The translations under genes were made by a program, and so were the position numbers. 64,000 nucleotides of DNA from Pseudomonas sp. GM49 (GTDB lineage Bacteria > Pseudomonadota > Gammaproteobacteria > Pseudomonadales > Pseudomonadaceae), in the NCBI RefSeq assembly GCF_000282355.1, contig NZ_AKJL01000073.1, positions 25,686-89,685 of the forward strand, in the 5' to 3' direction. Shown in pieces: positions 26,797 through 34,619 of the stretch. Under the pieces are notes generated by a model, which was given only the letters and a program-made list of their open reading frames with translations, was not told the origin of the DNA and searched no databases. The stretch's first letter is position 1. Each line of letters begins with the position of its first letter.

Positions 26797-27044
26797 AAAC
26801 GCGCCCGCACGTCTCGTAAGCGCCGCCTCCAGGTTTGCAGGCATTCCCTCCAGCCGCCAGCCGTGTAGAATCGCGAACATTCATCGCCAGTCATCCCCGG
26901 CGGGTTTATGAGCTCAAGCTGAAGCGCGCGGCGATCCCGCAAAGTTATCGGCAACTTCCGGACACGCGGCCATTTCTGAGTGTTCCAGACGTCAATAGAA
27001 GCTCACTTCCCTTTTGATACCTGATTAGCCGCCCGGAGTGCTTC

Positions 27045-28886
27045 ATGCCTGATTACCGCTCGAAAACATCCACCCACGGCCGCAACATGGCCGGTGCCCG
27101 CGCACTGTGGCGCGCCACGGGGATGAAAGATGACGATTTCAAGAAGCCGATCATCGCCATTGCCAACTCGTTCACCCAGTTCGTACCGGGCCACGTGCAC
27201 CTGAAAGACCTGGGCCAACTCGTCGCCCGCGAAATCGAACGCGCTGGTGGCGTGGCAAAAGAATTCAACACCATCGCGGTCGATGACGGCATCGCCATGG
27301 GCCACGACGGCATGCTGTATTCGCTGCCGAGCCGCGAGATCATTGCCGACTCCGTCGAGTACATGGTCAACGCCCACTGCGCCGACGCGATCGTGTGCAT
27401 TTCCAACTGCGACAAGATCACCCCCGGCATGCTGATGGCGTCCCTGCGCCTGAACATCCCGGTGATCTTCGTTTCCGGCGGTCCGATGGAAGCCGGCAAG
27501 ACCAAACTCGCCTCCCACGGCCTCGACCTGGTCGACGCCATGGTGATCGCCGCCGACTCCAGCGCTTCTGACGAGAAAGTCGCTGAGTACGAGCGCAGCG
27601 CCTGCCCGACCTGCGGTTCGTGCTCCGGCATGTTCACCGCCAACTCGATGAACTGCCTGGTCGAAGCGCTGGGGCTGGCATTGCCGGGCAACGGTTCGAC
27701 CCTGGCCACCCACAGCGACCGCGAACAACTGTTCCTGCAGGCCGGCCGCACCATCGTCGAGCTGTGCAAGCGCTACTACGGCGAGAACGACGAGTCGGTG
27801 TTGCCGCGCAACATCGCCAACTTCCAGGCGTTCGAAAACGCCATGACCCTGGACATCGCCATGGGCGGTTCCACCAACACCATCCTGCACTTGCTGGCCG
27901 CCGCCCAGGAAGCCGAGATCGATTTCGACCTGCGCGACATCGACCGTCTGTCCCGTCACGTGCCGCAACTGTGCAAGGTCGCGCCGAACATCCAGAAATA
28001 CCACATGGAAGATGTGCACCGTGCCGGCGGGATCTTCAGCATCCTCGGTTCGCTGGCCCGTGGCGGTCTGCTGCACACCCAGCTGCCGACCGTGCACAGC
28101 CGCAGCATGGAAGAAGCCATCGCCAAGTGGGACATCACCCAGACCACCGACGAAGCCGTGCACCACTTCTTCAAGGCCGGTCCTGCGGGCATCCCGACGC
28201 AAACCGCGTTCAGCCAGTCGACCCGTTGGGAAACCCTGGACGACGACCGTGAAAACGGCTGCATCCGCAGTGTCGAGCACGCTTACTCGAAAGAAGGCGG
28301 CCTGGCCGTGCTCTACGGCAACATCGCCCTGGACGGCTGCGTGGTGAAAACCGCTGGCGTCGACGAGTCGATCCACGTCTTCGAAGGCAACGCGAAGATC
28401 TTCGAAAGCCAGGACAGCGCCGTACGCGGCATCCTCGCCGACGAAGTGAAGGAAGGCGACATCGTCATCATTCGCTACGAAGGCCCGAAAGGCGGCCCGG
28501 GCATGCAGGAAATGCTGTACCCGACGTCGTACCTGAAATCCAAAGGCCTGGGCAAAGCCTGCGCCCTGCTCACCGACGGCCGTTTCTCCGGCGGCACCTC
28601 GGGCCTGTCCATCGGCCACGCTTCGCCTGAAGCGGCTGCCGGCGGCGCGATCGGCCTGGTGCAGGACGGCGACAAGGTGCTGATCGACATTCCGAATCGC
28701 TCGATCAACCTGTTGGTCAGCGACGAAGAACTGGCCACTCGCCGGGTCGAGCAGGACAAGAAAGGCTGGAAACCGGTTGAGGTGCGTCCACGTAAAGTGA
28801 CCACCGCACTGAAAGCCTACGCCCTGCTGGCGACCAGCGCCGACAAGGGTGCTGTGCGTAACAAGGCGATGCTTGACGGGCTGTAA
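27045..28886 (+). CDS. ilvD: Dihydroxy-acid dehydratase
   Basis: IlvD dehydrates 2,3-dihydroxy-isovalerate and -methylvalerate to the 2-keto acids of valine and isoleucine synthesis, using an Fe-S cluster. The 613-residue protein starts [20 protein letters not shown]. The cluster cysteines appear in [13 protein letters not shown] and [18 protein letters not shown], and the C-terminal [20 protein letters not shown] block is conserved. Length is the family norm. It is a stand-alone unit ending in a strong terminator; ilvA is 25 kb away. Confidence 0.97.
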   Translation: MPDYRSKTSTHGRNMAGARALWRATGMKDDDFKKPIIAIANSFTQFVPGHVHLKDLGQLVAREIERAGGVAKEFNTIAVDDGIAMGHDGMLYSLPSREIIADSVEYMVNAHCADAIVCISNCDKITPGMLMASLRLNIPVIFVSGGPMEAGKTKLASHGLDLVDAMVIAADSSASDEKVAEYERSACPTCGSCSGMFTANSMNCLVEALGLALPGNGSTLATHSDREQLFLQAGRTIVELCKRYYGENDESVLPRNIANFQAFENAMTLDIAMGGSTNTILHLLAAAQEAEIDFDLRDIDRLSRHVPQLCKVAPNIQKYHMEDVHRAGGIFSILGSLARGGLLHTQLPTVHSRSMEEAIAKWDITQTTDEAVHHFFKAGPAGIPTQTAFSQSTRWETLDDDRENGCIRSVEHAYSKEGGLAVLYGNIALDGCVVKTAGVDESIHVFEGNAKIFESQDSAVRGILADEVKEGDIVIIRYEGPKGGPGMQEMLYPTSYLKSKGLGKACALLTDGRFSGGTSGLSIGHASPEAAAGGAIGLVQDGDKVLIDIPNRSINLLVSDEELATRRVEQDKKGWKPVEVRPRKVTTALKAYALLATSADKGAVRNKAMLDGL

Positions 28887-28902
28887 GCTTCAAGCTTCGA
28901 AC

Positions 28903-28939
28903 ATAAAAATGCCCCGCCAAGTGCGGGGCATTTTTGTTT
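28903..28939 (+). terminator. Rho-independent terminator of ilvD
   Basis: An 8-bp GC stem (ATGCCCCGC / GCGGGGCAT) with a short loop and a following T-run, 17 bases after the ilvD stop codon. A-run on the left side makes it potentially bidirectional. Confidence 0.9.
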
Positions 28940-28950
28940 GCATCGATCCA

Positions 28951-29053
28951 CTGTAGGAGCGAGCTTGCTCGCGATGGTCGCAAGGACGACGCGTTAAATC
29001 AGAAAGTACGCGTCATCGTTTACGACCATCGCGAGCAAGCTCGCTCCTACAAT
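28951..29053. repeat. REPIN, inward-facing pair (TGTAGGAG type)
   Basis: Arms TGTAGGAGCGAGCTTGCTCG and ATCGCGAGCAAGCTCGCTCC enclose a spacer with a separate dyad GACGCG/CGCGTC. The spacer differs from that of the RAYT-flanking copies. Located between the ilvD terminator and the end of the DUF6124 gene. Confidence 0.9.
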
Positions 29054-29067
29054 AAACAGCGCATCCG

Positions 29068-29355
29068 CTAGTCCTGCGGATCGAGGTTATCGAGTGCCTG
29101 GTTCACCGCCAGCTCACCCAGCATGATGACCTGCGCGATCCCCAGCATCGTGCTGCGTTGCGAGCCTTCCAGCAGTCCGGCGAAATCGCTGGCCATGACA
29201 TTGGCCGAGGCGAGGGATTCGCAGGCGTGGGCCAACAGGGTTTCGGTGTCGAGGCCCGGTGCGATGACGAATGTTCGGCTGGGTTTGCGCGGGGTGGCGT
29301 TGATGTGGGCTGACAGGTTGTCGGTATTTGGGGGATCGGGGGTAATTTTGAGCAT
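29068..29355 (-). CDS. DUF6124 (formerly DUF3077) family small protein
   Basis: A 95-residue protein (MLKITPDPPNTDNLSAHINA ... NQALDNLDPQD) with a disordered Pro-rich N terminus and a helical C-terminal part containing LLAHACESLASANVMASDFA and LGIAQVIMLGELAVNQALD. I recognise the Pseudomonas-restricted DUF6124/DUF3077 family, often present in several copies per genome; no function is known to me. The ATG is preceded by AAGGAG at 29369-29364, which lies within extensive potential RNA structure and overlaps the stop of an upstream reading frame. The leader is described separately. Confidence 0.8.
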   Translation of the reverse strand: MLKITPDPPNTDNLSAHINATPRKPSRTFVIAPGLDTETLLAHACESLASANVMASDFAGLLEGSQRSTMLGIAQVIMLGELAVNQALDNLDPQD

Positions 29356-29667
29356 AGATAAAACTCCTTACACCATAAGACAAGGAGCCATCACCCTCGC
29401 TACCAAACGAAGGGTGGCGGCCATGCGCAGGTTGGTAGACCGGGGTGTAAGGAAACCGGCGCGCCCGAAAGCGCCCTGTGCATGACCACCATAAAAAGCA
29501 GAGACGCAAGAACGTCTGCAAATCATGATGCTTTGCACCCTACACAGCCGGGCTACCAAACCCGATCACTGATGTTCAGCGACAGGTAGACGGTAGAGTC
29601 CGAGAGTAAGGCGCACAAGCCGGCGGATTCTGGCGTAGTCGTAGTCCCTTACGCAAGAATGCGTAGG
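29356..29667 (-). promoter_or_regulatory. Structured mRNA leader of the DUF6124 gene with maskable ribosome-binding site
   Basis: Read on the reverse strand, several perfect complementary segments occur. Hairpins: 29650-29655/29660-29665 (TACGCA/TGCGTA); 29549-29552/29561-29564 with an 8-nt loop; 29518-29522/29532-29536; 29502-29506/29513-29517; 29458-29462/29471-29475; and 29392-29397/29411-29416 with the same 8-nt loop sequence TTTGGTAG. CTACCAA at 29432-29438 can pair with the loop at 29400-29406, and CTACC at 29585-29589 with the loop at 29553-29557. The Shine-Dalgarno (29364-29369) can pair either with CTCCTT at 29382-29387 or, as part of a 9-bp stem, with 29444-29452. The transcript start was not located. 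Confidence 0.5.
29368..29526 (-). CDS. Putative upstream ORF (leader peptide) overlapping the DUF6124 Shine-Dalgarno
   Basis: A 52-codon frame from an ATG at 29526 (MICRRSCVSAFYGGHAQGAF) to a TAA at 29368-29370 (ending ARVMAPCLMV). Its stop codon lies inside the AAGGAG of the DUF6124 gene. A ribosome finishing this frame would cover both elements that can mask that site, which is the geometry of translational coupling. The start has only a weak AGGG-type upstream match and a TTG start at 29559 is possible. The peptide has no recognised domain, so the sequence may be conserved as RNA rather than protein. Confidence 0.35.
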   Translation of the reverse strand: MICRRSCVSAFYGGHAQGAFGRAGFLTPRSTNLRMAATLRLVARVMAPCLMV

Positions 29668-29721
29668 TTGTGACTGTCAGGAGATGTCGATCAGACAGAG
29701 GCTTTCATTGCACCGACTGGC

Positions 29722-29820
29722 CTCATCGCGAGCAAGCTCGCTCCCACAGGGGATCTTCGGTGTTCACACAGTCTGTGTTTCACCCGAGATCTTTGTGGGA
29801 GCGAGCTTGCTCGCGATGGA
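29722..29820. repeat. REP pair, outward-facing, with GTGTTCACACA spacer
   Basis: Complement-orientation REP then direct-orientation REP, separated by about 55 bases containing GTGTTCACACAGTCTGTGTT and TCACC. The same spacer core recurs at 32.57 and 42.0 kb. Between the DUF6124 leader and the phosphatase gene. Confidence 0.9.
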
Positions 29821-29832
29821 GGCGACTCGGTC

Positions 29833-30888
29833 TTATTGAATCTCTTCAGGCTTGACGATCACCCAGTTCTTGTCGGCAGTCACCGTCAGCCCTTCCTTGG
29901 CCTGGGCTGCGGCGTTCTTGGCCATCATGCCGTTGATCTGGGTCATGTACTTGTCCTTGCGGTTGACCCACAGGTGGATGCCGCCCTTGGCCACGTCAAC
30001 ACTGTGGAACAGCATGTAGCCGTCGCTGCTTGGGGTGTCGCCGCCGACCAGCACCGGTTTTTTCCACTCATCGATGTAAGTCAGGATCGCCGCGTGCTTG
30101 CCCGCCATCCAGGTTGCCGGGGTCCACAGGTACGGGGTCAGTTCCAGGCCGAGGTTGGCCTTCTCGTCATATTTGCCAGCCGTGACCTGCTTGCGCGCGG
30201 TGGTCAGCTCGCCAGTCTTCGGGTCCTTGAGCAGCAGCGATACGCCGATCACGTTCTGTGGTTTGACGTTGTAGCCGTACTTCGGATCGGCCGCGACCAT
30301 GCGCACCAGTTCTTCGGAGGCGGCGGTCATCACGTAGACCTCGATGCCGTTCTCCATCAGCTTGTTGTACAGCTCTTGCTGGCCGGTGAAGATCTTCGGT
30401 GGGTTGACGTCGAGTTTCTTGACCACGTCGCCTTCGTAATAAGTGGCCGGCACCGGTTTGCCGGACGCCATCATCTCGTCGACGTAGCCTTTGAGTTCCT
30501 TGAGGGTAAAGCCTGAGAACACTTGGGCGACCCATGGATAGCAAACCATGTCGTCGACTTCGCAGAGGCGGTAGTAGTAGCTGAACAGACTTTCCTTATG
30601 GTCGGCGGTGTCCTTGAACGGCATCAGTTTCAGGGAGGGATCGAGCTTGTCGCGGGTGATCAGGCCCTTGTTCTCCATGAACGGCAGCAGCGACTCTTCG
30701 AGGTCGTAGCGGTAGCTGGTGTTGTCCATGTCGAACACCGCGTAGTTACCCTTGTTGGCGTTGGCCGCGATCATCGCGTCCAGCGCCTTGGCCTGATCGA
30801 CGGGCCAGTGTTTCAGATCCGTTGCAAGCACCTGGCCGGCGAGGCCGAGGCAAAGTGCTGCTGCCAGAAACTTCGGTGCGAACTTCAT
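29833..30888 (-). CDS. pchP: Phosphorylcholine phosphatase-like HAD enzyme
   Basis: A 351-residue exported HAD phosphatase (signal peptide about residues 1-22, MKFAPKFLAAALCLGLAGQV). Motif I is FDMDNTSYRYDLE with the nucleophilic and general acid aspartates. Motif II lies in VYVMTAASEELVR and motif IV in GGDTPSSDGYM. This set, including the GDTPxSD form, matches Pseudomonas PchP, which hydrolyses phosphorylcholine in the periplasm. The open frame continues far upstream without homology, so I use the ATG at 30888 with its GGAG Shine-Dalgarno. It is divergent from tcyP. Confidence 0.85.
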   Translation of the reverse strand: MKFAPKFLAAALCLGLAGQVLATDLKHWPVDQAKALDAMIAANANKGNYAVFDMDNTSYRYDLEESLLPFMENKGLITRDKLDPSLKLMPFKDTADHKESLFSYYYRLCEVDDMVCYPWVAQVFSGFTLKELKGYVDEMMASGKPVPATYYEGDVVKKLDVNPPKIFTGQQELYNKLMENGIEVYVMTAASEELVRMVAADPKYGYNVKPQNVIGVSLLLKDPKTGELTTARKQVTAGKYDEKANLGLELTPYLWTPATWMAGKHAAILTYIDEWKKPVLVGGDTPSSDGYMLFHSVDVAKGGIHLWVNRKDKYMTQINGMMAKNAAAQAKEGLTVTADKNWVIVKPEEIQ

Positions 30889-31128
30889 TAGCGCTTCTCC
30901 CTGAATGAAAGACATCGACGCTAACAAATAAGTGTGACAGTCCTCGTCTGTCAGCGACCGTCCGCGTCCCTTTCGCGCCAGTTGCATTTCTGACAGCGAC
31001 ATCCGCTTATTCCAAAAACGACGGACACCCTGCGTTTTTGATATTAATTCATTAGTTTTCAAGCTGTTAGGCTTGCCGGTTCGCGGTTGCCCAAGGGTGC
31101 AACCGGCACAAGTCTTATCGGAGTCTTC

Positions 31129-32520
31129 ATGAATCTGCCCCTGATCCTCAATCTGCTGGTGTTCCTCGCCCTGCTCTTCGGCCTGGCACAAACCCGTCAC
31201 ACTACATGGAGCCTGGCGAAAAAAGTCCTGCTCGCGCTGGTGTTGGGCGTGGCGTTCGGTGTGGCGTTGCACACTGTCTACGGTGCCGGCAATCCGGTGC
31301 TGAAAGCCTCGATCGGCTGGTTCGATCTGGTGGGCAATGGTTATGTGCAATTGCTGCAAATGATCGTGATCCCGCTGGTGTTCGCCTCGATCCTCAGTGC
31401 GGTGGCCCGCCTGCATAACGCTTCGTCCTTGGGCAAGATCAGCTTCCTGACCATCGGCACGCTGCTGTTCACCACGGCCATCGCGGCGTTGATCGGCATC
31501 GGCCTGACCAACCTGTTCGGCCTGACCGCCGAAGGCCTGGTTGCCGGCACCCAGGAAATGGCTCGCCTGCAAACCATCCAGACCGATTACGCCGGCAAGG
31601 TCGCCGACCTGAATGTGCCGCAGTTGCTGCTGTCGTTTATTCCGCAAAACCCGTTCGCCGACCTGGCGCGGGCCAAGCCGACGTCGATCATCAGCGTGGT
31701 GATTTTCGCTGCGTTCCTGGGTGTCGCGGCGCTGCAACTGCTCAAGGATGATGCCGAGAAAGGTCAGAAAGTGATCAACGCCATCGACACCCTGCAAGCC
31801 TGGGTGATGCGCCTGGTGCGCCTGGTGATGAAACTGACCCCGTACGGCGTATTGGCGCTGATGACCAAAGTGGTCGCCGGTTCCAACCTGCAAGACATCA
31901 TCAAGCTCGGCAGTTTCGTGGTGGTGTCCTACATCGGCCTGGGCCTGATGTTTGTGGTGCATGGCGTGCTGGTGTCGGTTGCCGGGATCAATCCGCTGCG
32001 GTTCTTCCGCAAGGTCTGGCCGGTGCTGACGTTTGCCTTCACCAGCCGCTCCAGCGCAGCGACGATCCCTTTGAGCATCGAAGCGCAAACCAGCCGTCTG
32101 GGCATTCCGCAGTCCATCGCCAGTTTCGCCGCCTCGTTCGGCGCGACCATTGGCCAGAACGGTTGTGCCGGTCTGTACCCGGCGATGTTGGCAGTGATGG
32201 TTGCGCCGACCGTGGGTATCAATCCGCTGGACCCGCTGTGGATCGCGACGCTGGTGGCGATTGTCACACTGAGTTCGGCCGGGGTGGCCGGCGTGGGTGG
32301 CGGCGCGACGTTTGCCGCGTTGATCGTGCTGCCGGCGATGGGCTTGCCGGTGTCACTGGTGGCGTTGCTGATTTCGGTCGAGCCGCTGATTGATATGGGG
32401 CGTACGGCGTTGAACGTGAGTGGTTCGATGACGGCCGGTGCGATTACCAGCCAGGTGATGCAGCAGACCGATAAGGCGCTGCTGGATGCGGATGAGCATT
32501 CGGCGTTGGCGCAGGCTTAA
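31129..32520 (+). CDS. tcyP: L-cystine symporter TcyP (dicarboxylate/cation symporter family)
   Basis: A 463-residue inner-membrane symporter that aligns by eye along its whole length with the E. coli cystine transporter YdjN/TcyP, which is also 463 residues. Shared blocks include [58 protein letters not shown] and [15 protein letters not shown]. The start [20 protein letters not shown] at 31129 is preceded by GGAG. It probably imports cystine for cysteine supply and redox balance. The 240-base divergent gap to pchP presumably contains its promoter, not identified. Confidence 0.92.
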   Translation: MNLPLILNLLVFLALLFGLAQTRHTTWSLAKKVLLALVLGVAFGVALHTVYGAGNPVLKASIGWFDLVGNGYVQLLQMIVIPLVFASILSAVARLHNASSLGKISFLTIGTLLFTTAIAALIGIGLTNLFGLTAEGLVAGTQEMARLQTIQTDYAGKVADLNVPQLLLSFIPQNPFADLARAKPTSIISVVIFAAFLGVAALQLLKDDAEKGQKVINAIDTLQAWVMRLVRLVMKLTPYGVLALMTKVVAGSNLQDIIKLGSFVVVSYIGLGLMFVVHGVLVSVAGINPLRFFRKVWPVLTFAFTSRSSAATIPLSIEAQTSRLGIPQSIASFAASFGATIGQNGCAGLYPAMLAVMVAPTVGINPLDPLWIATLVAIVTLSSAGVAGVGGGATFAALIVLPAMGLPVSLVALLISVEPLIDMGRTALNVSGSMTAGAITSQVMQQTDKALLDADEHSALAQA

Positions 32521-32539
32521 TCGGCGCCTGACAGACCGC

Positions 32540-32632
32540 TATCGCGAGCAAGCTCGCTCCCACAGGGATCTGTGGTGTTCACACAATTTGTGATTCACCT
32601 CAAAACACTGTGGGAGCGAGCTTGCTCCGGGC
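32540..32632. repeat. REP pair, outward-facing, with GTGTTCACACA spacer
   Basis: ATCGCGAGCAAGCTCGCTCC and GGGAGCGAGCTTGCTCCGGG (right arm decayed at its tip) are separated by a spacer containing GTGTTCACACAATTTGTGAT and TCACC. Between the convergent tcyP and folA genes. Confidence 0.88.
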
Positions 32633-32650
32633 GGCGATCCGACGATGCTT

Positions 32651-33163
32651 TTAGGCTTTTTCCCACACTTCGAAGTTGTACGCCGGTTTGTCGCCTTCGG
32701 CCGGGTTCGGCACATTCGACACCAGTTTCCACTGGTTCAAATCAAACTCCGGAAACCATGCATCCCCTTCCGGGCTCAGCGCCACGCGGGTCAGGTACAA
32801 ACGATCAGCCTGCGCCAGCCCTTGCGCATACAACTGCGCACCGCCAATCAGCATCAACTCATCGACGCCCTGTTCCTTCGCCCATGCTTCGGCGCGAGCG
32901 ACGGCGGCTTCCAGCGATGGATAAACCTCCGCGCCTTCGAGCAGCAGATCCGCCTGACGGCTGACCACTATGTTCAAGCGGCCCGGTAGCGGGCGACCGA
33001 GGGAATCCCAGGTCTTGCGACCCATGATGATCGGCTTGCCGAGGGTGGTTGCCTTGAAATATTTGAAGTCCCCCGGCAGGTGCCAGGGCATGCTGTTGTC
33101 GACGCCGATCACACGGTTTTCACCGAGGGCTGCGATCAGGCTGAGGGGGAGTGATTTAGTCAT
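32651..33163 (-). CDS. folA: Dihydrofolate reductase
   Basis: FolA reduces dihydrofolate to tetrahydrofolate with NADPH, replenishing the cofactor used by thymidylate synthase (thyA, 13 kb away). The 170-residue protein has LIAALGENRVIGVDNSMPWH, the FKATTLGKPIIMGRKTWDSL block binding NADPH and PLPGRLNIVVSR. The ATG at 33163 gives the normal length; a longer frame starts upstream but overlaps the neighbouring promoter region. It diverges from the DUF2868 gene. Confidence 0.96.
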   Translation of the reverse strand: MTKSLPLSLIAALGENRVIGVDNSMPWHLPGDFKYFKATTLGKPIIMGRKTWDSLGRPLPGRLNIVVSRQADLLLEGAEVYPSLEAAVARAEAWAKEQGVDELMLIGGAQLYAQGLAQADRLYLTRVALSPEGDAWFPEFDLNQWKLVSNVPNPAEGDKPAYNFEVWEKA

Positions 33164-33248
33164 GCCGGTGAGGATACCAGAGCCTCGCTTTCGCCGATAA
33201 GCGCCACAGCGGTTATGCTCACAGCTCATTTAAGCGACGGGATGCCGC

Positions 33249-34619
33249 GTGACTGAACTCAATACCCTCTGGCTGACAGAAACCATCCGCCTGCGCGAAG
33301 AACACGCTGGCCCCCTGGACGATCTGGAAGCTAACCGTCTGGCCCGCAGCGCCGGGGGCGATTTGCCGACGCGCATTCAACGCCGCGCCCTGTGGCTGGC
33401 CGAACGCGATGGCCTGGCGGCGGCTCTTACACACTGGTTGCAAGGTGCACGACTGGCGCTGATCGTAATGGCGGTGCTGGCCGTGATCAGCGGCGCCGGC
33501 CTGGCCTTTGCCGCAATGAGCGACGGCCTGCACCCGGTGAATGTGTTCTGGGCCTTGGGCAGCCTGCTCGGGCTCAATCTGATCCTGCTGCTGAGCTGGG
33601 GCCTGGGCCTGGTATTTGCCGGCGAACACGGCGCCAGCCTCGGGCGCTTGTGGCTGTGGCTTAGCGAAAAGCTCGCCCGGGATGCCAAAGCCGCACAACT
33701 GGCACCCGCCCTGCTCCTGTTGTTGCAACGGCAGAAGCTCAATCGCTGGGCCCTCGGCGTGCTGGTCAACAGCCTGTGGTTGCTGGCGATGCTCAGCGCG
33801 CTGGCCATCCTGCTGATGTTGATGGCAACCCGGCGCTACGGCTTCGTTTGGGAAACCACGATTCTCAGCGCCGACACCTTTATTGCCGTGACCCAGGCCC
33901 TCGGCGCGTTGCCGGCCCTGTTCGGCTTCAGCGTGCCGACCGAGGAAATGATCCGCGCCAGCGGCGATGCGGCATTGAACATCGAAAGCGCCCGACAGGC
34001 CTGGGCCGCGTGGCTGGTCGGTGTGCTGTTGGTTTACGGCGTGGTGCCGCGCCTGCTGCTCGCGCTGTTTTGCCTGTGGCGCTGGAAGACGGGACAAACG
34101 GCGCTGCGTCTGGATTTGAACCTGCCCGGTTACGCACAACTGCGCGAGCGCTTGATGCCCACCAGCGAGCGTCTCGGCGTCAGCGATGCCGCTCCATCAC
34201 AACTGCATCGCGTGGAAAGCGGTGTCACCGAGCAGCAAAGCGACGGCGCACTGTTGGTCGCCATTGAGCTGGACGACCAGCGCCCGTGGCCACCGCATTT
34301 GCCGAAAAGCGTGAGCAACGCCGGCATCCTCGACAGTCGTGAATCGCGGCACAAACTCCTCGAACAATTGAGCCGTTTCCCCCCGGCGCGCCTGGCCATC
34401 GCGTGCGATCCGCGGCGCTCGCCGGATCGCGGCAGCCTGGCCCTGATTGCCGAACTGGCCCGCAGCGCCAGCGCCACCCGCGTGTGGTTGTTGCAGGCGC
34501 CATCCGGTGAAGCGCTGGACGCCGAACGCCTCAGCGACTGGCACTTGGCGCTGCAACAGCTGGAGCTGCCATTTGCCGATTGTGCACCGATGAACTGGCT
34601 GGAGACGGGTCATGACTGA
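33249..34619 (+). CDS. DUF2868 membrane protein
   Basis: A 456-residue protein with a soluble N-terminal part (1-65) and about five membrane spans near residues 75-95, 100-125, 180-200, 215-235 and 255-280, followed by a soluble C-terminal domain of about 170 residues (with VAIELDDQRPWPPHLPKSVS). I recognise the DUF2868 family. Its stop overlaps the start of a GTPase gene by eight bases, and the two are regularly found together, so they probably form one membrane-associated system. Biochemical role unknown. Confidence 0.82.
   Translation: MTELNTLWLTETIRLREEHAGPLDDLEANRLARSAGGDLPTRIQRRALWLAERDGLAAALTHWLQGARLALIVMAVLAVISGAGLAFAAMSDGLHPVNVFWALGSLLGLNLILLLSWGLGLVFAGEHGASLGRLWLWLSEKLARDAKAAQLAPALLLLLQRQKLNRWALGVLVNSLWLLAMLSALAILLMLMATRRYGFVWETTILSADTFIAVTQALGALPALFGFSVPTEEMIRASGDAALNIESARQAWAAWLVGVLLVYGVVPRLLLALFCLWRWKTGQTALRLDLNLPGYAQLRERLMPTSERLGVSDAAPSQLHRVESGVTEQQSDGALLVAIELDDQRPWPPHLPKSVSNAGILDSRESRHKLLEQLSRFPPARLAIACDPRRSPDRGSLALIAELARSASATRVWLLQAPSGEALDAERLSDWHLALQQLELPFADCAPMNWLETGHD

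Noticed and set aside
26970..27044. A possible branched-chain amino acid leader peptide or attenuator before ilvD
   Set aside because: I found no short frame rich in Ile, Leu or Val codons and no terminator/antiterminator pair in this stretch.
27003..28619. A 538-codon reverse frame opposite ilvD
   Set aside because: Mirror of the highly biased ilvD codons; no domain, no ribosome-binding site.
29123..29485. A 120-codon plus-strand frame across the DUF6124 gene and its leader
   Set aside because: Antisense to the DUF6124 gene for most of its length; its apparent conserved tail is explained by conservation of the leader sequence.
30889..32088. A 751-codon reverse frame that extends the phosphatase gene upstream by 400 codons
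   Set aside because: The extension is antisense to tcyP, has Gln/His/Arg-rich shadow composition, and the phosphatase has a good signal peptide and Shine-Dalgarno at its own ATG (30888).
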